This document shows positions 31,655 through 40,254 of a stretch of DNA of 64,000 nucleotides, one piece after another. Made by a program: the position numbers and the translations under genes. Under the pieces are notes generated by a model, which did no database searches, had not been told where the DNA came from, and saw only the letters and a program-made list of their open reading frames with translations. Source of the stretch: CAYMZZ01 sp046297935 (GTDB lineage: Bacteria; Bacteroidota; Bacteroidia; Chitinophagales; Chitinophagaceae); NCBI GenBank assembly GCA_046297935.1, contig JBKBHA010000003.1, forward strand, positions 186,001 to 250,000, written 5' to 3'. Numbering within the stretch: the stretch's first letter is position 1; each line of letters opens with the position of its first letter.

Positions 31655-32575
31655 ATGTTACGTATTAGCATTACCTGCCTAAGCCTGCTGTTGCTATCGT
31701 GCAATAAGGATACCGTGCCGTCGTCGCCAACCATTCGATTTACTGAACAGATAAATGTGGATGGATTGAATCGCAGCTATATTGTCAGGCTGCCACAGCA
31801 GTACTATGATAGTACGAAGGACTGGCCGCTGGTAGTTGGCCTGCACGGCACCGGAGGAAATGGAGCCCAGTTTGAAACTGGCTATGGCATGAGTGCTAAA
31901 GCCGACGAGGCAGGCTTTATTGCCGTATACCCCGAAGGAGTGGTGAAAGCCGATGGGCGTGGTTTATTCAGCATCCGCACCTGGAATGCCGGCAGCTGCT
32001 GCGACTATGCCATGTACTCCAACATCAACGATGTAAAGTTTATCAAAACCCTGATCAATAACCTGAGCGATCGGTTTCGGGTGGACCGAAAACGGATTTA
32101 TATCACGGGCATGAGCAATGGAGGCATGATGGCTTATCGCCTGGCATCAGAACTATCTGACCAGGTAGCCGCAGTTGCCATAGTGAGTGGAAATATGGTG
32201 GCACCCAAAGATCCAGCGCTAACAGGAGCCGTGCCCATTTTGCATATACACGCCAAAGCCGATACCAAAGTGCCATTCAATGGAGGAACCGGCATTGGCG
32301 CAGTACAGTTTCCACCCGCAATGGATGGTATTCTGTATTGGGTAAAAAGAAACAATTGCGATACGGTGCCTACTGTTGAATATGGCGCAGGCTATCAGGT
32401 TCAAAAATGGTCCGATGCTGCCGGTAGGGCGCCGGTTCATTTGTACCTGACAGATGATGGTGGCCATGCCTGGCCCTCCTCCTCCCGCCAGGGGCGCTGG
32501 GGCGATGAACCTTCTACAGCCTTGCATGCAACCAATCTGGTATGGGAATTTATGAGCCGCTATTCGCTGCCCTGA
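31655..32575 (+). CDS. secreted esterase lipoprotein (PHB-depolymerase/LpqC-like)
   Basis: The 306-residue protein has a lipobox LLLLSCNK and an alpha/beta hydrolase fold. The nucleophile elbow is GMSNGG (about 151-156), the oxyanion segment LHGTGGNG, and the catalytic histidine is likely in GGHAWP near the end. Relatives include feruloyl esterases and poly(3-hydroxybutyrate) depolymerases. It is likely an envelope ester hydrolase. Its start overlaps a CATG shared with a minus-strand small ORF. Confidence 0.85.
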   Translation: MLRISITCLSLLLLSCNKDTVPSSPTIRFTEQINVDGLNRSYIVRLPQQYYDSTKDWPLVVGLHGTGGNGAQFETGYGMSAKADEAGFIAVYPEGVVKADGRGLFSIRTWNAGSCCDYAMYSNINDVKFIKTLINNLSDRFRVDRKRIYITGMSNGGMMAYRLASELSDQVAAVAIVSGNMVAPKDPALTGAVPILHIHAKADTKVPFNGGTGIGAVQFPPAMDGILYWVKRNNCDTVPTVEYGAGYQVQKWSDAAGRAPVHLYLTDDGGHAWPSSSRQGRWGDEPSTALHATNLVWEFMSRYSLP

Positions 32576-32626
32576 GGCGGCAAGGGCGGCTGGTTAACCG
32601 GCGTTTTGTTCAGGTGCATAGTGGTT

Positions 32627-32662
32627 AAGGGGCTGGCAGCTTTGCTGCACAGCCCCTTTATT
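32627..32662. terminator. bidirectional terminator between esterase and LytTR gene
   Basis: AAGGGGCTG-GCAGC pairs with GCTGC-A-CAGCCCCTT around a TTT loop, followed by TATTTT. It separates convergent genes ending at 32575 and 32675. Confidence 0.8.
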
Positions 32663-32674
32663 TTCAACAAATGC

Positions 32675-33445
32675 CTAGCGTCCTTCTATCCATTTCAAAA
32701 AATCCGGAGCTTTTGCTTTGCTGATCAGTATACGTTCTGCACAAGGCTTCTTTAGCCACAACAACAACTTGCGATCTTCGTAATGTTCAATTTCCTGAAT
32801 AGCCGAATACGCCACCAGGTATTGCCGGTTAACGCGATAAAACTGTAGCGGATCCAATATCGAACACAGATATTCCAACGTAAATGAATGCTGATAACTG
32901 GAGCCATCCAACAGGATCAACTCAGATGAACTGTCGAGTACTTTGAAACAGGCAATATCACTTACTTTGATTGGTACCAGCCGGTCGCGATAGGGAATGA
33001 GAAAATTATTCTTGTAAACGGGAGCTGGCTGCACCCAATTTTTTAAAAGCAGCTCCATCTGGGCAGTCGAAGAAACAGGCGTCAGCGAGCGCCGCAATTT
33101 TTCTATTTTTTCAAAACTCCTTTTTAAGTCCTGCTCATCAATGGGCTTCAACAGATAATCGATGCCATTTTCCCTAAAAGCCCTTAACCAGTACTCATCG
33201 TAAGCAGTACAGAAAATAACAGGGCAAGTCAATCCAATTTTTTGGAACGCATCGAAGACCAGTCCATCTCCCAATTGAATATCGGAGATCAGCAGGTCTG
33301 GATTTTCGTTGGCGGCAAACCAATCAATCACTCCCTGCACACTGTCCAGCAGTGCCAGCACTATTGAATCGGGCGAGGCTGCCCTGACAGTTTGTTGCAG
33401 GTTCCATGCTGCCTGCGGCTCGTCTTCTATAATAAGAATTCGCAT
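32675..33445 (-). CDS. LytTR-family response regulator
   Basis: The 256-residue protein has a receiver domain with IIEDEP at 5-10 and phosphoacceptor D55 (LISDIQLGD), and a LytTR domain with FYRVNRQYLVAYSAI. It is paralogous to the regulator at 30742-31509 and follows its kinase by two bases. Two complete LytTR systems face each other across the esterase gene. Confidence 0.94.
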   Translation of the reverse strand: MRILIIEDEPQAAWNLQQTVRAASPDSIVLALLDSVQGVIDWFAANENPDLLISDIQLGDGLVFDAFQKIGLTCPVIFCTAYDEYWLRAFRENGIDYLLKPIDEQDLKRSFEKIEKLRRSLTPVSSTAQMELLLKNWVQPAPVYKNNFLIPYRDRLVPIKVSDIACFKVLDSSSELILLDGSSYQHSFTLEYLCSILDPLQFYRVNRQYLVAYSAIQEIEHYEDRKLLLWLKKPCAERILISKAKAPDFLKWIEGR

Positions 33446-33447
33446 AA

Positions 33448-34476
33448 CTAATGGATCACTGGTAAGCAGACCCTGAAATATTTATCGTCGGATTCAATTG
33501 CAATCTCCCTGCCAAATAGAAGTTTGTATCTGGCGTTAATATTGTTCAAACCAATTCCGGAACTATCTAACCATTGTCGCTTAGGCAAAAGGTTGTTGCT
33601 TACAATGAGCTGGTCGTGTCCGGAACGGATTTCAAGCAGGAGCGGCTCCTGCCGGGTAACCCGGTTATGCTTAACCGCATTTTCGGCAAGCAACTGAAGT
33701 GTATGTACGGGAATTTTACTGGTTAAATGCCCCTCCTCAATGGCAAAGCTGGCGGCAAATGCATCCTGAAAGCGAATATTCAACAGATATAAATAAGACT
33801 TTAAAAACTCCACTTCCTCGCTGAGAGAAACATAGTCCTGCTGGCGCTGGATCAACATGTAACGGTACACATTCGACAATTCGCGTATAAACTGCAGGGA
33901 GCGTTGGCTATCCTCCTGCTTTACCAGCGACTGTAGTGTATTGAGCGAGTTGAAAAGAAAATGAGGATCTACCTGTTGTTTGAAGGTTTCATGCGTGGCC
34001 TTTAACTGTTCGGTTTTCAACATCTCGTTCTCAAGTCGAATAAGTTGCTTTTCCCTGTTATTGTCGATCACCAGGCGAGTCAGCAATAAACCCGCATCAA
34101 ACATCATGATCCGTAAAACCAGGTAGAACCATGCTTTTGCTGATCCGGGCTCTGCCAACACTGTTTTCATAAGCACCTGTTCCTGGCGAAATAAGAGTGC
34201 AAGTAGTATATAAACAGGTACAGATAAAAGCAGGCTGAACACCATATTGCGGTAAACTGCCAGCTTTTGACGGCCACTTGCCGGTCGCAATAATTTTCGG
34301 AAATCGACCAGCACAGCGTTGACAAGCCAGAGAAAAAAGATGAAGAAAAAAATGTTGAAGAAAAATAAAAGCGACTGAAAAACAGAACCTCCCCAATTGT
34401 CGAATGCAAAAATGGCCGGGAATATTGCTGCCAACAATAATCCCGTTTTCAAATGGTATTTTCTAAAAATATTCAT
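33448..34476 (-). CDS. LytS-type sensor histidine kinase
   Basis: The 342-residue protein has four membrane helices and the His_kinase motifs DPHFLFNSLNTLQSLV, LQLLAENAVKHN and GIGLNNINARY. The usual asparagine before PHFLFN is aspartate here (QVDPHF). ATG 34476 (MNIFRKYH) is chosen; the upstream extension is not membrane-like and lacks family similarity. It pairs with the regulator two bases downstream. Confidence 0.9.
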   Translation of the reverse strand: MNIFRKYHLKTGLLLAAIFPAIFAFDNWGGSVFQSLLFFFNIFFFIFFLWLVNAVLVDFRKLLRPASGRQKLAVYRNMVFSLLLSVPVYILLALLFRQEQVLMKTVLAEPGSAKAWFYLVLRIMMFDAGLLLTRLVIDNNREKQLIRLENEMLKTEQLKATHETFKQQVDPHFLFNSLNTLQSLVKQEDSQRSLQFIRELSNVYRYMLIQRQQDYVSLSEEVEFLKSYLYLLNIRFQDAFAASFAIEEGHLTSKIPVHTLQLLAENAVKHNRVTRQEPLLLEIRSGHDQLIVSNNLLPKRQWLDSSGIGLNNINARYKLLFGREIAIESDDKYFRVCLPVIH

Positions 34477-34693
34477 GCTACAGCGCGGCAAATTAACAAT
34501 AATACCTAAGGCAGCACCAGGTCGCATTACGCATGCCCTGACAGAAATGGAGAAATTTCCGACAACACGCAATCGTTTCATTATTGTTTAGGCATATTTA
34601 ATGCCGAAGCAGACAAATCGGGCCATGAACAAGCAAGCCACGTTCCCGCTGATTCCTACCTTCCAATCGCCTATCAACAGTAGGTCAGGAAAA

Positions 34694-35305
34694 ATGAAAA
34701 CGGAAATCAATATTGAAATAACAAAGAGTGGTTCGGTACCAGAAATCGCATCGGTGGTAGCAAAGGCAATGCTTACGAACCCCTTACATATGGCGGTTTT
34801 CAAATCGGCCGATGCAAGGTCATTAAAAAGGCAGACTCGTCTTTTTGAAACGGTATTGAAACAGCCAAATTGCAATTTGCTACTGGCCGCACATAATGGT
34901 CGTCCATTGGGCGTAATGAATTATTACCTGCCCGGGCAATGTCAAATCAACCCGGTGAAAACAGTTTTTCTGCTGCCCGCATTAATCAGAGTGCTGGGCA
35001 GCCGGCTGCCGGCGGTACTGAAATGGAAAGCTGCCTGGTCAAAACATGATCCGCAGGAGCCACATTTGCATTTTGGTCCACTGGCGGTATTGCCGGAATA
35101 TCAGGGACTAGGTATTGGCTCGGTACTATTAATGGAGTTCTGCCTCATTGCCGACTCCCGCGGCCTGCCCGCCTGGCTTGAAACGGATAAAAAGGAAAAC
35201 ATACCGCTATATGAAAAATTCGGATTCGAGGTTGTCAGCAAAAACATGCTTCATGGCGTACCCAACTGGTTCATGCATCGTGAGGCACTGCCCCTGCCAA
35301 AATAA
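34694..35305 (+). CDS. GNAT-family N-acetyltransferase
   Basis: The 203-residue protein has the GNAT acetyl-CoA loop as PEYQGLGIGSVLL and the later LYEKFGFEVV strand. The N-terminal part contains a hydrophobic segment (TVFLLPALIRVLG). ATG 34694 is preceded by AGGA at a good spacing, so the longer frame from 34601 is unlikely. Substrate is unknown. Confidence 0.88.
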   Translation: MKTEINIEITKSGSVPEIASVVAKAMLTNPLHMAVFKSADARSLKRQTRLFETVLKQPNCNLLLAAHNGRPLGVMNYYLPGQCQINPVKTVFLLPALIRVLGSRLPAVLKWKAAWSKHDPQEPHLHFGPLAVLPEYQGLGIGSVLLMEFCLIADSRGLPAWLETDKKENIPLYEKFGFEVVSKNMLHGVPNWFMHREALPLPK

Positions 35306-35371
35306 ATGTTGTTAGCGTTTGTCCGCAAACCACACGCCCGGTCGTCAACTTTGCATATAAAAATCATTATC

Positions 35372-35719
35372 ATGAAAAAATTTGCTTTGCTTTTTCGATT
35401 AAACAGTACTGCCAATGCTAAATCGATTGCAGACCTTTCACAGAAGCGACTAAAATGGCTTTCAGATCTTAGCAGTTCCGGCAAGTTGGTAGATGCGGGA
35501 AACAGTTTGCTTTTTTCGCCTGAATCATCCACCGTTATTCAAGCCAATAAAAGCAGCATTGCAGGTCCTTACAAGGATAGTGGTACATTGGTAGGTGGCT
35601 ATATGCTGATTGCTGCTTCCAGCCTTTCGGAGGCCGTGGCCATTGCTGAATCCAATCCCATATTCGATATTGGAGGTGCTATAGAAGTGCGGGAGGTACT
35701 TGAGCGTGCGCCAGCTTAA
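35372..35719 (+). CDS. YCII-related domain protein
   Basis: The 115-residue protein resembles YCII/DGPF-type ferredoxin-like small proteins: FALLFRL at the start, then GPYKDSGTLVGGYMLIAASSLSEAVAIAESNP. Members are found in Bacteroidota as small enzymes or sigma-associated proteins of unclear function. ATG 35372 follows an A-rich leader. A strong terminator follows. Confidence 0.8.
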   Translation: MKKFALLFRLNSTANAKSIADLSQKRLKWLSDLSSSGKLVDAGNSLLFSPESSTVIQANKSSIAGPYKDSGTLVGGYMLIAASSLSEAVAIAESNPIFDIGGAIEVREVLERAPA

Positions 35720-35733
35720 GCAACCATCGCCTG

Positions 35734-35767
35734 AAATACGGGCCGGAATTTTTTTCGGCCCGTATTT
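35734..35767 (+). terminator. rho-independent terminator after YCII gene
   Basis: Twelve-base perfect arms AAATACGGGCCG and CGGCCCGTATTT enclose a T-rich loop, starting 14 bases after the stop. Confidence 0.8.
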
Positions 35768-35821
35768 TCGGATTGTCGCAATCGACAGCTGTTATGGCCA
35801 TTTGTTTTTCTAATTTACCGT

Positions 35822-36580
35822 ATGAAAATTCATCACCTGAACTGCCTGAAAATCGTTTCGCCACTAAGTGCCAACGTAATTGGGCATTGTCTGTTGCTGG
35901 AAGCAGATAAGGAGCTGGCATTGGTAGATACCGGCTTAGGTTTGTTAGATTATCAACAGCCTGAAAGCAGAATTGGTCAGGCCCTGATTGATCAGGCCGG
36001 GTTTCGTCTATCTGAAGAACAGACTGCCTTTCGACAAATAGAAAAAATGGGGCTGGATCCATCGCTCGTGAAAAACTGCATCCTTTCGCATCTCGATCCC
36101 GACCATGCAGGAGGGCTGGCCGATTTTCCAAATGCTACTGTACATGTAAGTAGCGAAGAACTCAATAGCTTTCTAAGCGGCGATCCCCGCTATCTGCCAC
36201 AGCAGTTAGCGCATCAACCAACCATTAAAACCTATGGACCGGCAACGGAAAAATGGTTTGGCCTGGAAGCAAGAAAGATAGAAATAGACGCGTTTGGCGA
36301 GGTTTATCTGACCCCTCTTTTCGGCCATACCAATGGGCATAGCGGTGTAGCGCTGAGGCAGGCAGGTAAGTGGCTATGGTATATTGGCGACGCATATTAC
36401 GTAAGAGGCGAATTGTCTGACGCCCGGCATCCGGTAGCGCAACTATCGGCTGCCAATGCAAGTAACCCGGCTCTTCAACAGGCATCGCTCCAGACTATTC
36501 GCCTTACCATTCAACAAAATCCGGAGATCGACTTTTTTGGTTATCACGATATTGATGAATGGGATCTTTATACCAACTAG
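35822..36580 (+). CDS. metallo-beta-lactamase-fold hydrolase
   Basis: The 252-residue protein has the metal motif SHLDPDHAGG (H-x-D-x-D-H, about 89-98), the GHTNGHS histidine and IGDAYY aspartate. It is a general MBL hydrolase distinct from the persulfide dioxygenases; the family includes lactonases and glyoxalase II-like enzymes. Substrate is unknown. Confidence 0.88.
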   Translation: MKIHHLNCLKIVSPLSANVIGHCLLLEADKELALVDTGLGLLDYQQPESRIGQALIDQAGFRLSEEQTAFRQIEKMGLDPSLVKNCILSHLDPDHAGGLADFPNATVHVSSEELNSFLSGDPRYLPQQLAHQPTIKTYGPATEKWFGLEARKIEIDAFGEVYLTPLFGHTNGHSGVALRQAGKWLWYIGDAYYVRGELSDARHPVAQLSAANASNPALQQASLQTIRLTIQQNPEIDFFGYHDIDEWDLYTN

Positions 36581-36610
36581 ATCGTTTACATATCTAAATT
36601 TCTGTCAGAT

Positions 36611-36964
36611 TTGACCATTGCAACTATTGCCGAACATTTTTCTACGGGGCGATTTCAGGATGTTTACGACTTGATAAGCAACGATGCTGTGTGGACGGTT
36701 GTCGGAGAAAATGAATTCAGCGGAAAGGAAGCAATTGTCAGAAACTGCGAACAGGTGGGCGCTTATTTTGAATCCGTAACCACCAAATTTACCGTAGAGA
36801 GAATAATTGCTTCTGAGAACAGCGTTGTGGTCTGTGGCACCGCTGAGTTCATCAGGAATCGGAAAACAGTATCATTTATCAGCGCCTGCGATGTTTACGA
36901 GTTTGACATTAATGGCAAAATATTAACCATAAAATCGTACTGCATCAGCCAAAAGCCACGTTAA
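36611..36964 (+). CDS. NTF2-like (SnoaL-type) protein with TTG start
   Basis: The 117-residue protein has the cone-shaped NTF2/SnoaL pattern: an N-terminal helix, DAVWTVVGENEFSGKEAI, then beta-strands ending in YEFDINGKILTIKSYC. There is no ATG in the frame; TTG at 36611 is the only plausible start after the stop of the preceding gene 31 bases before, which is in the same frame. Such domains bind small hydrophobic ligands or act as minor enzymes. Confidence 0.75.
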   Translation: MTIATIAEHFSTGRFQDVYDLISNDAVWTVVGENEFSGKEAIVRNCEQVGAYFESVTTKFTVERIIASENSVVVCGTAEFIRNRKTVSFISACDVYEFDINGKILTIKSYCISQKPR

Positions 36965-36982
36965 CCAAATAATTGCCGGATC

Positions 36983-37468
36983 ATGAACGTAAATATTAAG
37001 CTACTGTCGAAAGATGATACCGATTTGTTCATAAGCCTGATTAATCTGTTTGAAGAGGTATTTGAAATGAAGGATTTTCGAATGCCAGAACGCGGACATC
37101 TTGACAAAGTGCTAAGGTCGAATGGCTTTCAGGCCTGGGTGGCTTTGAACGAAAGTTCGGAAGTAGTGGGTGGACTGACGGCTTATGAATTACGTCAATA
37201 TTATTCGACCAGGCCTTTAGTTTACATCTATGATCTGGCTGTGAAATCGGACCTGCAGCGTAAAGGCATTGGCAACAAACTTATTTGTTCAATCAATGAA
37301 TATTGCCAAAAAGCAGGTGTAGAGGAAGTATTTGTACAAGCCGACCGGGTAGATCAGCATGCAGTGGATTTTTACCGAAAAACCGGTGCTACTGAAGAGG
37401 ATGTGCTTCATTTCTATTACGACCTGGAAAAATGGAAAGCCACCGGCAACGAACAACTTCATCCTTAA
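36983..37468 (+). CDS. AAC(3)-I-like GNAT acetyltransferase
   Basis: The 161-residue protein closely follows the layout of gentamicin 3-N-acetyltransferases of the AAC(3)-I group: VGGLTAYELRQY, then YIYDLAVKSDLQRKGIGNKL (acetyl-CoA loop), EEVFVQADRVDQHAVDFY and ATEEDVLHFYYD. In that family the enzyme acetylates the 3-amino group of aminoglycosides. Whether this chromosomal homologue confers resistance cannot be told. It is followed 33 bases later by an acyltransferase gene. Confidence 0.85.
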   Translation: MNVNIKLLSKDDTDLFISLINLFEEVFEMKDFRMPERGHLDKVLRSNGFQAWVALNESSEVVGGLTAYELRQYYSTRPLVYIYDLAVKSDLQRKGIGNKLICSINEYCQKAGVEEVFVQADRVDQHAVDFYRKTGATEEDVLHFYYDLEKWKATGNEQLHP

Positions 37469-37501
37469 TAAATTGAACGCCAGGCTTGCTGGCCATATTT
37501 T

Positions 37502-38659
37502 ATGAACCGAACAGCCTGGCTCGATCATCTCCGGTCATTCATTACGGTACTCGTTTTGGCCCATCATGCTGCATTGGCTTATACCACGTTCGCCTATTTT
37601 GATACGAATGTTTATATCAACTCTACCCACCCGGTGGTGGATGCCGGCCGGGCTTACAGTCTCGACCTGCTGGTAAGCATTAACGACAGCTTTTTTATGC
37701 CGCTGATGTTTTTCATCAGCGGCCTTGTGAGCTTTCCATCGATACAGAAAAAAGGGAAGTCCAGATTTTTAAAAGACCGATGGTTGCGTTTGATGATTCC
37801 ATTCATGGTAGCAGAGTTGATCTTTATTCCGCTGGCTTATATACCGGCTTATCTGACTAATTCAACAAATCCTGGTGTTCTTTCATTTATCAGGGATTAT
37901 TTGTTTACACAGTCCTGGCCGGTTGGACCACCCTGGTTCCTTTGGCTTCTTTTTTCTTTCAATTTACTGGTTCTGGCTTTTCCGCTGCGCATGCTCAGGC
38001 GTTTGTATACATGGCTGAAAGACCGGGCACAGAAGCCGGTTTTACTTTTCGTCCTGTTAGTTGTGTTGGCAGCAATATGCTATATACCGCTTAGCCTGCA
38101 AATAGGACAATATAGCTGGACAGGCATAGCTGTATTCGACTTTCAGCTCAACCGCGTATTTCTATATTTCCTTTTCTTTTTTGCAGGTTTCATCTTTGGC
38201 AGCAGCCAGGAACAGGGATTCTCATTGCTTGAGCAGCTACTAACAAAAAAATCCTGGCAATTCTGGCTGATCCCTACATTGGTAGTACAGGGTCTGACCA
38301 TTTGGATGAATTTGGAACTATGGCCACTGGTTACTCAGGGAGAAATCTCATTGCAATCGGCTAACTGGCTTTTCTGCGTCCTCTTCGTTTTTAATTGTGT
38401 GGTCAGCAGTATATTTTTCATGGTATTGTTTAAGAAACACTTCTCAAATTCAGGCAGGATCTGGTCGCAGGTTTCGGTGGTTGCCTTCGGGTTGTATGTT
38501 TTGCATTATCCGTTTGTTACCTGGACGCAATACCTGTTATTGCGCTACACGATTGACCCGATAATCAAATTCACCCTGGTATTCTTAATCGGCCTGGCAG
38601 GGAGTTGGCTTCTAACTTTGCTGTTGAAAAAAACACCTGCTGTTGGTCGGTACATCTAA
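37502..38659 (+). CDS. membrane acyltransferase (acyltransferase-3 family)
   Basis: The 385-residue protein has about ten membrane helices. It starts with RTAWLDHLRSFITVLVLAHHAAL, the conserved first helix with the HH/arginine region of acyltransferase-3 proteins (shown as a family block), and contains FFISGLVSFPS and DRWLRLMIPFM. The family O-acylates surface sugars or antibiotics in the inner membrane. Confidence 0.88.
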   Translation: MNRTAWLDHLRSFITVLVLAHHAALAYTTFAYFDTNVYINSTHPVVDAGRAYSLDLLVSINDSFFMPLMFFISGLVSFPSIQKKGKSRFLKDRWLRLMIPFMVAELIFIPLAYIPAYLTNSTNPGVLSFIRDYLFTQSWPVGPPWFLWLLFSFNLLVLAFPLRMLRRLYTWLKDRAQKPVLLFVLLVVLAAICYIPLSLQIGQYSWTGIAVFDFQLNRVFLYFLFFFAGFIFGSSQEQGFSLLEQLLTKKSWQFWLIPTLVVQGLTIWMNLELWPLVTQGEISLQSANWLFCVLFVFNCVVSSIFFMVLFKKHFSNSGRIWSQVSVVAFGLYVLHYPFVTWTQYLLLRYTIDPIIKFTLVFLIGLAGSWLLTLLLKKTPAVGRYI

Positions 38660-38682
38660 TCTATTTCGTAAATGCCTCAGCC

Positions 38683-39297
38683 ATGTACAAATTCTTTTTT
38701 CTAATTCTATTGCTACCTTCTTTCTTGCGAAATCACGAAAATGGAGCACGAACTACTAAGCCTATCTCCATCGATAGCTTTGCGTTAAAAGTGGGGACAC
38801 AAAACAACAGCCCGGAAGAGTTGGAAGCAAAAAAACAAATTGAACGCATTGCCTTCAGTTTTCCCATTAAGAAATGGATGTTCACCGATACTATTGCTAT
38901 TGATTCAAAAGCTATTCCTCGCAGTCACCCTGTTCTCACGCTCAACACAGGGTATCTGCAAAATGATACTGCTCAACTGGCTACCTTTCTTCATGAACAG
39001 TTTCACTGGATGCTGGCTGCAAACAGGACTAGCATGCAAAAAACGATTCAAGAATTTGAAAAGGAATTTCCTGGCGCTCCAGCGGAACTGCCGCAAGGCG
39101 CGCGAGACCAGTTTAGCAGTTATTTGCACCTGATTGTTTGTTATCTTGAACTGGAATCGCTAAAGCAGCTGGTGGGTGAAGCCAGTGCAAGGAGAGTGTT
39201 GCAAGGCTGGAAACATTATACCTGGATCTACGACAAGGTTTTGAACGATCCAAGAGTCAGCGAAATCAATCAGGCCAACGGCTGGGTGGTTCCCTAA
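38683..39297 (+). CDS. exported protein with HExxH motif, putative metallopeptidase
   Basis: The 204-residue protein has an N-terminal hydrophobic signal or anchor (FFFLILLLPSFL) and the zinc-type motif TFLHEQFHWM (H104, E105, H108). A third ligand could be the glutamate in YLELESLKQL. Nothing else identifies a peptidase family. ATG 38683 lies 23 bases after the acyltransferase stop. Confidence 0.65.
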   Translation: MYKFFFLILLLPSFLRNHENGARTTKPISIDSFALKVGTQNNSPEELEAKKQIERIAFSFPIKKWMFTDTIAIDSKAIPRSHPVLTLNTGYLQNDTAQLATFLHEQFHWMLAANRTSMQKTIQEFEKEFPGAPAELPQGARDQFSSYLHLIVCYLELESLKQLVGEASARRVLQGWKHYTWIYDKVLNDPRVSEINQANGWVVP

Positions 39298-39383
39298 GGG
39301 CTGGTCAATGATCGGATGCCAGTTGATTGAATTGCCAGGACGGAGTTAGTACCATTTTTGAAACAATCAAACACGATATAAGG

Positions 39384-40235
39384 ATGATAAGAACTCTTGT
39401 TACCCTGCTGTTGACGAGTCTACTCGCGGCCTGCTCAGAAAAAAAGTCGCGCAGCATTTTCGATGTGCACCTGCATGGTGCCGAAGCACCTGAAAAGCAA
39501 ATAAGCAATCTGGAAGCAAACGGTGTACGAATAGCAGCGCTGAGTTCTTCCTGGCGTTTACAACAATCGTACAAAAGCACTGACCAGCTTAATATTTTGC
39601 AGGGTTTAATGCTGCCCTGCCCTGCTGGTAAAGTTCCCTACAGCCTGCAGTCCTGTTTTGATGATGATCGTGAATGGCCGGATCTAAACTGGGTAGAACA
39701 ACAGATAGTGGAAAAACGGATCGACTTTCTGGGCGAAGTGTTGACACAGTACCAGGGAATTTCCTCTTCCGATTCATTGATGATCCCTTATTATCAGCTT
39801 GCGTTGAAATATAAACTGCCGGTTGGTATTCACACCGGCTCTGCGGGACCCGATCATGGCAGCCCCAATTTCAAGGAGGAAATGGGTAATCCGCTTCTCC
39901 TGACTTCTACACTTGATCAATTGCCCGGGCTAAACGTCTGGCTCATGCATGCCGGTGCACCCTTTGTGGCAGAATGTATTGAGTTGATGAAAAAATACCC
40001 GGGCGTATATACCGATATTTCAGTGATCAATAATCCAGCCATCGTGCCTGCCGAACAGTTTGCCGTTATTCTCAAACAATTTATCGAAGCCGGGTTGGAA
40101 GATCGACTGATGTTTGGTACCGACAATGCAGATATTGAAGCAACTGTGGCGGCAGTAGAAAATCTGCCATTTCTCTCAGAAGAACAAAAGGAGAAGATTT
40201 TCTGGCGCAATGCGAAACAGTTTTTCAGGCGTTGA
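39384..40235 (+). CDS. amidohydrolase-family lipoprotein
   Basis: The 283-residue protein has a lipobox (LLAACSEK) and a TIM-barrel amidohydrolase pattern: FDVHLHG (HxH), GIHTGSAG, WLMHAGAP and MFGTDNAD. It is probably a metal-dependent hydrolase or decarboxylase-like enzyme exposed in the envelope. ATG 39384 follows AAGG; the longer frame from 39327 would mask the signal. Confidence 0.85.
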   Translation: MIRTLVTLLLTSLLAACSEKKSRSIFDVHLHGAEAPEKQISNLEANGVRIAALSSSWRLQQSYKSTDQLNILQGLMLPCPAGKVPYSLQSCFDDDREWPDLNWVEQQIVEKRIDFLGEVLTQYQGISSSDSLMIPYYQLALKYKLPVGIHTGSAGPDHGSPNFKEEMGNPLLLTSTLDQLPGLNVWLMHAGAPFVAECIELMKKYPGVYTDISVINNPAIVPAEQFAVILKQFIEAGLEDRLMFGTDNADIEATVAAVENLPFLSEEQKEKIFWRNAKQFFRR

Positions 40236-40254
40236 AAATGAAAAGGAAGATCCC

